Position numbers and translations under genes: made by a program. Of a DNA stretch of 64,000 nt, positions 17,046-24,665 are shown one piece after another. The stretch is from positions 1 through 64,000 of the forward strand of contig CAMWLS010000004.1 in assembly GCA_947175205.1 (NCBI GenBank). Reading direction: 5' to 3'. Under the pieces are notes generated by a model. That model did no database searches. It was not told where the DNA came from and saw only the letters and a program-made list of their open reading frames with translations. How positions within the stretch are numbered: the first letter of the stretch is position 1; every line of letters starts with the position of its first letter. This stretch comes from an uncultured Porphyromonadaceae bacterium (GTDB taxonomy: Bacteria > Bacteroidota > Bacteroidia > Bacteroidales > Muribaculaceae).

Positions 17046-18488
17046 ATGCAGTCTGATAATAAAAATTTCTCGCATCTGCTGTCTGACCCAATCTTCCGTA
17101 AGGTTGGCTCTGTGGCTGATTCATTGGAAATGCACTGCTATGTGGTGGGTGGTTATGTGCGTGACCTAATGTTGGGCTTGCAGAGTAAAGACATTGACTT
17201 TGTTACAGTAGGTTCCGGCATAGAACTTGCCGCTCAGGTTGCAAAGGCTTTAGGAAAAAACACCCATACCGCCTTTTATAAGAATTACGGTACGGCACAG
17301 GTACGCAAAGGCGCTCTTGAACTTGAGTTTGTGGGTGCCCGAAAAGAGTCATACAGGCGCGAGAGCCGTAACCCCATTGTTGAAGACGGCACTCTTGAGG
17401 AGGATATAGCCCGCAGAGATTTCACCATTAACGCCATGGCTCTGAGTGTTAATGAAAAGGACTTCGGGACGCTTGTGGACAACTTTCATGGAATGGAAGA
17501 CCTTGAGGCACGTATTATCCGCACACCCCTTGACCCTGACATCACATTCTCTGATGATCCTCTGCGCATGATGCGTGCTGTCAGGTTTGCGGCAAAACTC
17601 CAGTTTGAATTATACCCGGAGACTTTTGAGGCCATTAAACGTAATGCTGACCGTATAAGCATAATCTCCGTGGAAAGAATAACCACGGAACTTGTGAAGA
17701 TTATCCGCTCTCCCAAGCCCTCCGTAGGCTTCATTCTTATGCATCAGACAGGGCTTCTGAAGCATATCTTGCCTGAGGTGGAGGCTCTCCGTGGCGTGGA
17801 GGTGATTAACGGCCGCGGTCACAAGGACAACTTTTATCACACCATGCAGGTTCTTGACAGCGTGGCGGAGCGCTCTGACAATGAACTTCTGCGCTGGGCG
17901 GCACTTTTCCATGACATAGCAAAACCGGTCACCAAACGCTTTGAGCCGGGAGTGGGCTGGACATTCTATAATCACAATATTGTGGGAAGCAACATGCTTC
18001 CACGTATCTTCCAGAGACTCAAGTTGCCGCTGGGGCAGGAACTAAAGTACGTCAGAAAGCTTGTGGAACTGCACATGCGCCCCATAGCGCTGGTTGAAGA
18101 TGAGGTTACAGACAGTGCCGTGCGCCGTCTGATGAATTATGCTGAGGAAGCTCTGGATGACCTCATGATACTGGCCCGCGCAGATATAACCAGTAAAAAT
18201 CAGGAGAGGAAGCAGAGATTCCTGGACAACTTTGACCTTGTTGAAGAAAAATTTGTCCACATCCGTCAGGTTGACGCTGAACTGGCTTACCGTAATCCCA
18301 TAGACGGAAATGAGATTATGCACATCTTCGGCCTTAAAACCGGACCACTGGTAGGATACTTTACCGGCAACCTCAAACAGGCCATCAAAGACTGCCTCAT
18401 AGAAAACACCCGTGAGGCATCCCTTGAATACCTCTACAAACTCGCCCGCGATAAAAACATCCCCATCATAAACAAACCCCAAGACTAA
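17046..18488 (+). CDS. cca: CCA-adding/poly(A) polymerase-family nucleotidyltransferase with HD domain
   Basis: The family adds or repairs the tRNA 3' CCA end. The protein has 480 residues. The class II nucleotidyltransferase head has GGYVRDLMLG and the catalytic DIDFV, followed by RRDFTINAMA and the RNA-binding DPLRMMRAVRFAAKLQF. A C-terminal HD domain has LFHDIAKP. In this phylum a single such gene normally serves as CCA-adding enzyme; the distinction from poly(A) polymerase cannot be made from sequence alone. It ends the rightward block that starts at zapA. Confidence 0.88.
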   Translation: MQSDNKNFSHLLSDPIFRKVGSVADSLEMHCYVVGGYVRDLMLGLQSKDIDFVTVGSGIELAAQVAKALGKNTHTAFYKNYGTAQVRKGALELEFVGARKESYRRESRNPIVEDGTLEEDIARRDFTINAMALSVNEKDFGTLVDNFHGMEDLEARIIRTPLDPDITFSDDPLRMMRAVRFAAKLQFELYPETFEAIKRNADRISIISVERITTELVKIIRSPKPSVGFILMHQTGLLKHILPEVEALRGVEVINGRGHKDNFYHTMQVLDSVAERSDNELLRWAALFHDIAKPVTKRFEPGVGWTFYNHNIVGSNMLPRIFQRLKLPLGQELKYVRKLVELHMRPIALVEDEVTDSAVRRLMNYAEEALDDLMILARADITSKNQERKQRFLDNFDLVEEKFVHIRQVDAELAYRNPIDGNEIMHIFGLKTGPLVGYFTGNLKQAIKDCLIENTREASLEYLYKLARDKNIPIINKPQD

Positions 18489-18551
18489 AAACCATAATTT
18501 CAACTATACAAAAATCTCCTAATTTATAGACATTCCAATATAGACTTTTAT

Positions 18552-19481
18552 ATGTTGAATCTTGAAACTCTCACCCAAGAACATAATCTGCGTAAGGCAT
18601 GGCCTAACGAGGCTTCTGATTTTACTCCATGGCTCGCTGAGCATCTTGAATATATAGGAGATATTCTTGGTATGGAATTAGAACTTATTGAAAAGGAGTC
18701 TAAGGTAGGAGGATACTCTGCGGATATTTTAGCAAAAGAGGCAGATACTGAGAATTATGTAATTATAGAAAACCAGTTGGAAGACTCTAACCATTGCCAC
18801 CTTGGGCAATTAATTACATATGCTTCTGGTAAAAATGCAAAAGCTATCGTTTGGGTTGTAAAGAAAGCCCGCGAAGAGCACAGAAATGCAATTGATTGGC
18901 TTAATGAGAATACTGGTTCTCATTTGGGCTTTTATCTTTTGGAAATTGAACTTTGGTATATTGGAGATGCCTCTAAACTTGCACCAAAGTTCAATATTGT
19001 TGAGCAACCTAATGAATGGGCTAAGACAATAAAGCCTTCCGCTAACGCCTCTGATACTCAAGTTTTGCAACTTGACTTTTGGCAAGCTTTTAATGATTAT
19101 GCAAAATCAACATTATTTACGAAATCATTTAAGCTCCGGGCTGCAAAATCACACAATTGGTATGACTTGAGTGTTGGAGATAGCCGCTGTCATATTTGTA
19201 TTGAAGCTAAAAAGCAAAAAGGAGAAGCAACCGTAGGTATCTATATTCCAGAAGACAAAGATTTATATAACTCATTTAACTCTCATAAATTACAGCTTGC
19301 CGCTGCACTTGGTTGTAATGTATCGGAGATAGTATGGACTGGTTCCGACTCAAAGAAAGCCTCTCGGTTTTATCTCACAAAAGAAATTGATATGACAGAT
19401 ACAAATCAATGGCCCTCTATATTCAAATGGTATATCAGTAATAGTCTTGCTATTAAGAAATTTCTACCCACGATACTATAA
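18552..19481 (+). CDS. PD-(D/E)XK-like nuclease with DUF4268 domain
   Basis: A 309-residue protein. The N-terminal half (about 10-130) has the nuclease-fold pattern: Glu-rich helix, GGYSADIL with an Asp, then YVIIENQLE with the E-x-Q variant of (D/E)xK, followed by LGQLITYASG. The C-terminal half (about 165-305) resembles DUF4268. Such proteins are usually stand-alone and sometimes lie near restriction or defence genes; none is seen here. The codon use is clearly AT-richer than in flanking cca and queD, suggesting transfer. Activity is unproven. Confidence 0.7.
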   Translation: MLNLETLTQEHNLRKAWPNEASDFTPWLAEHLEYIGDILGMELELIEKESKVGGYSADILAKEADTENYVIIENQLEDSNHCHLGQLITYASGKNAKAIVWVVKKAREEHRNAIDWLNENTGSHLGFYLLEIELWYIGDASKLAPKFNIVEQPNEWAKTIKPSANASDTQVLQLDFWQAFNDYAKSTLFTKSFKLRAAKSHNWYDLSVGDSRCHICIEAKKQKGEATVGIYIPEDKDLYNSFNSHKLQLAAALGCNVSEIVWTGSDSKKASRFYLTKEIDMTDTNQWPSIFKWYISNSLAIKKFLPTIL

Positions 19482-19723
19482 AATTTTATTCTCACTTTTC
19501 TCTCCTATGATATCCATGACGGATGTTCTTATTACAAAGGTTTTGGGAAAATCAAAGTGAACTTATAAATGGTTTTTCAGAGAGGGTAAATATATAGCGC
19601 GCCATGTTATGGTGGTAGTTATGCTCATAACGATATTACCGCTGTGATGCCAAATCCTGCTGAACATCTTACAAAAATATAGGTAAGCGCTTTTAATATT
19701 GGTTTAGTAATTGAAACTCCTTT

Positions 19724-20581
19724 ATGTTTGAAAAGCAACGCCATAAAAATCCCGGTTTTGAATCTCTATATCAGAGAGCGGAAAAATGTATAAAATCTCA
19801 CCCGTATCTTCAGGATTTTTGTACTTATCTTCATAAAAACAAGCGTTTAGAGTGGCTGGAGACTTATATGCTTTATGGAGAAGTATTTTGGCTTGAATCA
19901 TTGTGCCGCAGGGAGTTTGATAAGAATTATCTCAATATCCAATTCCCTGAACTTGATGTATGGCAAGAAACTGACGGGGTGCCTCGGTACCTAAAGTATC
20001 ATCTGAGCAAGGTTTACGAACATCTCTGTGGCGGGTCTCATGACTCTGGACATAATTTCAATGAGTGGTATTTTACGAATTATCACCCTAAAATGCCTTT
20101 GCTTAAACTGAGTCGCGGCAAGCAGATTCTCCGTAAGTATGAACTTGCGTCTCTGATGATGGAGCTCAAATATGACCTTGAAAAACCCACAGAGGAAGAA
20201 AGGCGCATGGCTGAGGTTGCCAATGCTGTGACCGGTGAGCATACAGGTGGTGGAACGTGTCCTGAAAAAGTAATGTGCAAGGCTCTGAAATATGCTGAAG
20301 ATAACGGTCTTACAGTTGTACTTCAGTTTGATGCGGAGGATTGTATACATCCAAATTTTGGGTCAAAGGAGCATCCGGAATATATGGAAATTCGCCGGCA
20401 CGCACTCCGGCTGATTGAGGATAATCCCCATTTCAATGATGTTGTCATGACTTTTCATCGTGGAAACTATTTCAAGTTAATGGCCTTTAAAAGAGATGAG
20501 TCTTGCCCGCCCGGTATTAATAACATTATTGTTGTTAAAGATGGTGTGGCATCCTGGGGTAAAAGCAGGTTGCTAAGGTGA
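19724..20581 (+). CDS. Hypothetical protein, 285 aa
   Basis: No family is recognised. The protein is soluble, without signal peptide or membrane segment, and rich in Tyr, His, Glu and Arg. The first 150 residues are predicted largely helical (KNKRLEWLETYMLYGEVFWL). The last part is mixed, with FDAEDCIHPNFGSKEHPEY and a strand-turn GINNIIVVKDGVASWGKSRL. It shares the AT-rich character of the preceding nuclease-like gene. The 242 bases between them hold no recognisable gene. Confidence 0.6.
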   Translation: MFEKQRHKNPGFESLYQRAEKCIKSHPYLQDFCTYLHKNKRLEWLETYMLYGEVFWLESLCRREFDKNYLNIQFPELDVWQETDGVPRYLKYHLSKVYEHLCGGSHDSGHNFNEWYFTNYHPKMPLLKLSRGKQILRKYELASLMMELKYDLEKPTEEERRMAEVANAVTGEHTGGGTCPEKVMCKALKYAEDNGLTVVLQFDAEDCIHPNFGSKEHPEYMEIRRHALRLIEDNPHFNDVVMTFHRGNYFKLMAFKRDESCPPGINNIIVVKDGVASWGKSRLLR

Positions 20582-20740
20582 GTCCATTTCTTTGATGTTT
20601 TAATAAATAATTTTGAAATAACCGGATTGTGCCCTTGGTCAACCGGATAATGTTTGGTGCATAGCTGCTGCTAATACATATGCAAGCTGCGTTTTAACCT
20701 TTTTTGCGTTTGTTTATTTCTATGTGTCAGCATATTATCT

Positions 20741-20748
20741 TAACTTTG
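20741..20748 (+). promoter_or_regulatory. -7 box of the queDE unit
   Basis: TAACTTTG ends only 4 bases before the queD ATG at 20753, so the transcript would begin at or within a few bases of the start codon. A TTTC lies 20 bases upstream in place of TTTG. Confidence 0.65.
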
Positions 20749-20752
20749 CACT

Positions 20753-21085
20753 ATGTATTACATAACCAAAAGACTTGAAATATCCGCATCGCACAGGTTG
20801 GAGCTGTCATACCCCAGCAAGTGCGCTTGTCTTCACGGCCACAACTGGATTATAACCGTGTACTGCAAAGCTGCCACACTTAACAGTGACGGTATGGTTA
20901 CGGATTTCACAGATATTAAACGCCTTATAAGTGATAAGCTGGATCACGCTAATTTAAATGAGGTATTGCCCTTTAACCCCACGGCTGAGAATATAGCCCG
21001 CTGGATATGTGATAATGTAGAGCATTGTTACAGAGTGGACGTACAGGAAAGTGAAGGTAATACAGCTTCCTATGAAAGAGACTGA
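20753..21085 (+). CDS. queD: 6-carboxy-5,6,7,8-tetrahydropterin synthase
   Basis: QueD converts 7,8-dihydroneopterin triphosphate to 6-carboxytetrahydropterin in queuosine synthesis. At 110 residues it is normal. Zinc-binding His are present in SASHRL and CLHGHNW, and the catalytic Cys is in KCACLHGH. The motif VTDFTDIKRLISDKLDHANLNE and the C-terminal VQESEGNTASY with its Glu complete the signature. It is the first gene of an overlapping four-gene unit. Confidence 0.95.
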   Translation: MYYITKRLEISASHRLELSYPSKCACLHGHNWIITVYCKAATLNSDGMVTDFTDIKRLISDKLDHANLNEVLPFNPTAENIARWICDNVEHCYRVDVQESEGNTASYERD

Positions 21086-21635
21086 TAAAAAATATAAGGT
21101 AAACGAGATTTTTTATTCTCTTCAGGCTGAAGGATATTATACCGGTACGCCCGCTGTGTTCCTGCGCTTTTCCGGATGTAACCGCAAGTGTAGTTTCTGC
21201 GACACAGACCACGAGGACGGAACTTATATGACCGCTGAGCAGATTGTGGACCAGTTGGCTCAGTTCCCCGCCAGACATCTTGTCTGTACCGGAGGCGAAC
21301 CCACACTTCAGCTGGACAGCCATCTGCTGCGGGCCATAAAGGCACATCACTTCTATGTACAGATAGAGACCAATGGCACTCTCCCGATTCCCGTTGAAGT
21401 GGATTGGATCACCTGCTCCCCAAAAACCGCACCCTACAATATAAACCGTATTGATGAACTCAAAGTGGTCTATCAGGGTCAGGATGTTGAGCCCCTTATA
21501 AAACTTTTACCGGCCGGTGTTTATTTCCTCCAGCCCTGTTCCGGTAATAATATACCCGAAACGGTACAATACATACTTGAACATCCGCACTGGAGACTGT
21601 CACTTCAGACGCATAAAATGATTGACATCAGATGA
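21072..21635 (+). CDS. queE: 7-carboxy-7-deazaguanine synthase
   Basis: QueE is a radical SAM enzyme that contracts the QueD product to 7-carboxy-7-deazaguanine. The ORF track starts at 21051; the ATG at 21072 (MKETDKKYKVNEIFYSLQAE) matches the family N-terminus and overlaps queD by 14 bases. The 187-residue protein has the [4Fe-4S] motif CNRKCSFC followed by DTDH, the SAM-binding VCTGGEPTLQ and IETNGT. The C-terminus ends SLQTHKMIDIR as expected. No queC was seen in the window. Confidence 0.94.
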   Translation: MKETDKKYKVNEIFYSLQAEGYYTGTPAVFLRFSGCNRKCSFCDTDHEDGTYMTAEQIVDQLAQFPARHLVCTGGEPTLQLDSHLLRAIKAHHFYVQIETNGTLPIPVEVDWITCSPKTAPYNINRIDELKVVYQGQDVEPLIKLLPAGVYFLQPCSGNNIPETVQYILEHPHWRLSLQTHKMIDIR

Positions 21636-22831
21636 GGGGTTTTATTACACTGGTAGGGGTGTTTCTAACTATTTTCAGCACTACTTTTACGGTTGCCGCG
21701 GCTTTAAATCCTACCCCCGGAAATGCTGATACAGTGGTGGAAATTGTAAACTTTTACCCGGGTCAGGATATCTATGAGCTTGAGGGTCACACAGTTCTGC
21801 GTATAATCACCCCGGAATCAGACCGTGCAGTAAGCTTTGGCACTTTTGATTTTAATCAGCCCAATTTTGTTTACCGTTTTGTAAAGGGAGAGACTGACTA
21901 CTGGGCTTCAGAGGCTCCATTTGGCTGGTTTGCAGAGGCTTATGCTCAGCAGGGACGGCGTATTGTAGCACACAGAATAAACCTGACCTCCGCCCAGAAA
22001 GCACGTCTTATTTATCTGACTGATAGTATTTTAAGACCGGAGAATCGCGTGTACCGCTATAACTATGTCAAGGATAACTGTGCCACGCGCCCTCTTGGAC
22101 TTATTGAGCAGGCTGCCGGGCATCAGATTACTCCGGGTAAGGCTCCTGATGGTGTTGATACTCAGACATTTAGGAGTATTATGAGGTATTATCACCGTGC
22201 TTATCCATGGTATCAGTTCGGCATAGACATTGCTTTAGGTTCAGGCATTGATTATCAGCTGAATGAGCACGAGAAGACCTTTGCCCCCGTAGTCTTTGAC
22301 GCACAGCTCCCTGATGCTACTCTTGGTGGAAGTCCCTTAGTGACAGATTCTTACGTGATATATGAAGGACTACCCGGAGGAGCAACAGAGGCCCCCACTC
22401 CATGGTATTTAACTCCTATGGCTGTTTTCACCGTCCTTACACTGGTTATTCTCTATGTGGTGTTCAATGACATCCGTAACAAACAAATCACAAGGTGGGC
22501 TGATACTCTGATGTTTAGTGCCTACGGCCTTGTGGGACTGTTACTTACATTCCTTATTTTTGTTTCCGTTCACGAAGCTACATCGCCAAATTATCTTTAC
22601 TTCTGGCTTAATCCACTGTGCCTGACCGTCCCGGCCTTAATATGGTTCAGAAACGGTAAGATTCAGACTGTATTGTCTGTCTATGAGGTACTTAACCTTG
22701 TGTCTGTTATATTCATGTGCGTTGCATGGGCGTTTCTGGGTCAGAGCGGTAACATAGCCTTTATCCCTCTGATTATTATTGATATAGCGCTTGGCGCCCG
22801 CTTCCTGTATGTGAGAAGAATAACAAAATAA
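21632..22831 (+). CDS. Lnb-type (former DUF4105) membrane protein
   Basis: A 399-residue protein with an N-terminal signal/anchor, a periplasmic domain of about 240 residues and four to five C-terminal membrane helices (about 270-395). The periplasmic domain has the family core YNYVKDNCATRPL with a candidate catalytic Cys near 149, and an upstream His in LEGHTVLRI. The Pfam family was renamed Lnb N-terminal periplasmic domain after work linking Bacteroides members to lipoprotein N-acylation; applying that function here is inference. It overlaps queE by four bases (ATGA) and the next gene by one (TAATG). Confidence 0.75.
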   Translation: MRGFITLVGVFLTIFSTTFTVAAALNPTPGNADTVVEIVNFYPGQDIYELEGHTVLRIITPESDRAVSFGTFDFNQPNFVYRFVKGETDYWASEAPFGWFAEAYAQQGRRIVAHRINLTSAQKARLIYLTDSILRPENRVYRYNYVKDNCATRPLGLIEQAAGHQITPGKAPDGVDTQTFRSIMRYYHRAYPWYQFGIDIALGSGIDYQLNEHEKTFAPVVFDAQLPDATLGGSPLVTDSYVIYEGLPGGATEAPTPWYLTPMAVFTVLTLVILYVVFNDIRNKQITRWADTLMFSAYGLVGLLLTFLIFVSVHEATSPNYLYFWLNPLCLTVPALIWFRNGKIQTVLSVYEVLNLVSVIFMCVAWAFLGQSGNIAFIPLIIIDIALGARFLYVRRITK

Positions 22832-24435
22832 TGAAAGAAGGACTAAAGACATACAACTCATGCCGTCTGTTTGCCGTTCTGGTGGCCTCTATGGCCATCA
22901 GCGTCTGTGCGCATGCAGACACTCCGCGGCTTTTCCTCAATATTGTAATTGAGGGTCTTGACTATGACCGTTTGCAGCAACTTATGCCTCATCTGGGCAA
23001 AAACGGATTCAGGCGTCTGGTGAATACAGGAGTTACCGTAGTATCAGCTGATTACGGTACACCTCTGGATAATACTGCAGCCATAGCCATGCTCATGACC
23101 GGAGCTGCTCCGTCAGCTAACGGCGTTGGCGCTGAAAAGGTTTTTGACCCGGTTACCGGCCGCTGTAATTCTGTTTTCAGCGATGACAAGGCCATGGGAA
23201 CTTATACCTCTGAGACCTTGTCCGGAAAGAATCTTCTGGTGAGCACGCTGGCAGATGAGGTGCGTATAGCGGGAGACGGCATTACATACGTTTACACTGT
23301 GGCGCCTGACGCCGCCGGGGCAATTGCCATATCCGGGCATGCAGTCAACAGCGCCCTGTGGATAGACAGTTATTCAGGTAACTGGGCAAGCTCCACATAT
23401 TATAAAGATGTACCCACGGCCATTGGAGCACGGAATAAACTTAGCCCGCTTACAAGCAGGCTGGACACCATAAGCTGGACACCCTCGCTTAAAAATACCA
23501 GATATGAGGGCATTCCAGAGGTGCTGACGCACTATCCATTCCGTTACACTTTCCCACGGACGGTAACTGACCGGATAGAGAACTTCAAGCGGTCCGCCAT
23601 GGTGAACCGGGAGGTTACGGATGTGGCTGCGGAGCTTATAGAACTCATGCATCTGGGTACGCATGAAGGGGTTGACATGGTTAATGTCATATATCGCCTT
23701 GACGGTTTCCGTGGCGGCAAGCAGGCCGATATGCGGTATGAGATGGCTGACAGCTATATTAAAGTGGATGCATGGCTTGGCAGTCTTATAACCGCCGCAG
23801 AAAGAAAGGCTCCCGGTGCCGTTGCAGTCATGGTGGCCGGAATACCTTCTCAGTCCGGAATGAGACGTGATGATGAACGCTGGCAGATACCGTCCGGTGA
23901 GTTCTCAACACGTCGCGCTTTATCACTCCTGAACGTTTACCTTATGGCAAAATTCGGTACCGGAGAGTGGATGAAAGCATACAATAACGGCTGGTTCTAC
24001 ATCAATAATGACTTGCTGTCACAGTCATCAGTAAACCCTGTACAGCTCAGAACCATGGCGGCCGAGTTCCTCTCCAGAATGGAGGGCGTGAAGGCGGTGT
24101 ATACACTGGACGACGTAATAGCCGGTAGGGCGGGTGATAATCCACAGGCATTGCGCCGCAATACTGTTGTCAGCCAGAGCGGAGATTTGTTAATTGAAAT
24201 ACTTCCGGGCTGGGAAATTAATGATGATGCGGCAATCTTGCCACAGACTGCAGCTGAGCAGCATGTGGCGCACCGTGATGTCCCCACCGTTGCTCCTGTA
24301 TTTATAATGGCGCCGGGCTTGTCAGCTGCTAAAATAGACACCCCCGTAGATGTCAGGGTGATAACCCCAACGGTATCGCGGATATTGCGAATCCGCTCAC
24401 CCAATGGCGCTTCTCTCCCTCCGTTAAGCTTATAG
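22831..24435 (+). CDS. Alkaline-phosphatase-superfamily protein, probably catalytically degenerate
   Basis: A 534-residue protein with a signal peptide (VLVASMAISVCAHA). The overall layout and segments such as IPSGEFSTRRALSLLNVYLMA recall the PafA-type alkaline phosphatase family. The expected metal and nucleophile motifs are altered: the N-terminal VDQ-type Asp is replaced in VIEGLDYDRL, the T-x-PGHASI nucleophile region reads DNTAAIAMLMTG, and the late ADHG motif reads AGIPSQSG. It is therefore likely a periplasmic pseudoenzyme. It is translationally coupled (TAATG) to the Lnb-type gene. Confidence 0.7.
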   Translation: MKEGLKTYNSCRLFAVLVASMAISVCAHADTPRLFLNIVIEGLDYDRLQQLMPHLGKNGFRRLVNTGVTVVSADYGTPLDNTAAIAMLMTGAAPSANGVGAEKVFDPVTGRCNSVFSDDKAMGTYTSETLSGKNLLVSTLADEVRIAGDGITYVYTVAPDAAGAIAISGHAVNSALWIDSYSGNWASSTYYKDVPTAIGARNKLSPLTSRLDTISWTPSLKNTRYEGIPEVLTHYPFRYTFPRTVTDRIENFKRSAMVNREVTDVAAELIELMHLGTHEGVDMVNVIYRLDGFRGGKQADMRYEMADSYIKVDAWLGSLITAAERKAPGAVAVMVAGIPSQSGMRRDDERWQIPSGEFSTRRALSLLNVYLMAKFGTGEWMKAYNNGWFYINNDLLSQSSVNPVQLRTMAAEFLSRMEGVKAVYTLDDVIAGRAGDNPQALRRNTVVSQSGDLLIEILPGWEINDDAAILPQTAAEQHVAHRDVPTVAPVFIMAPGLSAAKIDTPVDVRVITPTVSRILRIRSPNGASLPPLSL

Positions 24436-24490
24436 GATTTTTAAGAAACCATTTCACATTATTTCTTTAAGCTGCGCGGGGGCAGATTAA

Positions 24491-24512
24491 ACTCCCTCAG
24501 CGGAGTCTTTTT
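24491..24512 (+). terminator. Terminator after the queDE unit
   Basis: A short stem ACTCC/GGAGT with a six-base loop is followed by CTTTTT, 55 bases after the stop of the phosphatase-like gene. Confidence 0.6.
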
Positions 24513-24581
24513 CTGTCCGTATGAGTCATTGCATGAGCTAATTATTTATGGATTACGGCTAAGTTTTCCGTATATTTTCCG

Positions 24582-24589
24582 TAAATTTG
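24582..24589 (+). promoter_or_regulatory. -7 box of secA
   Basis: TAAATTTG, 76 bases before the ATG. The gene also has a strong Shine-Dalgarno sequence (AAGGAG, 5 bases before ATG), unusual in this window. Confidence 0.6.
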
Positions 24590-24665
24590 CGGAACAAATG
24601 TAGCGGCTGTAATTTTACCGGCTGTAAATTATTGATAATAAACACTTTGAATATATAAAGGAGAT

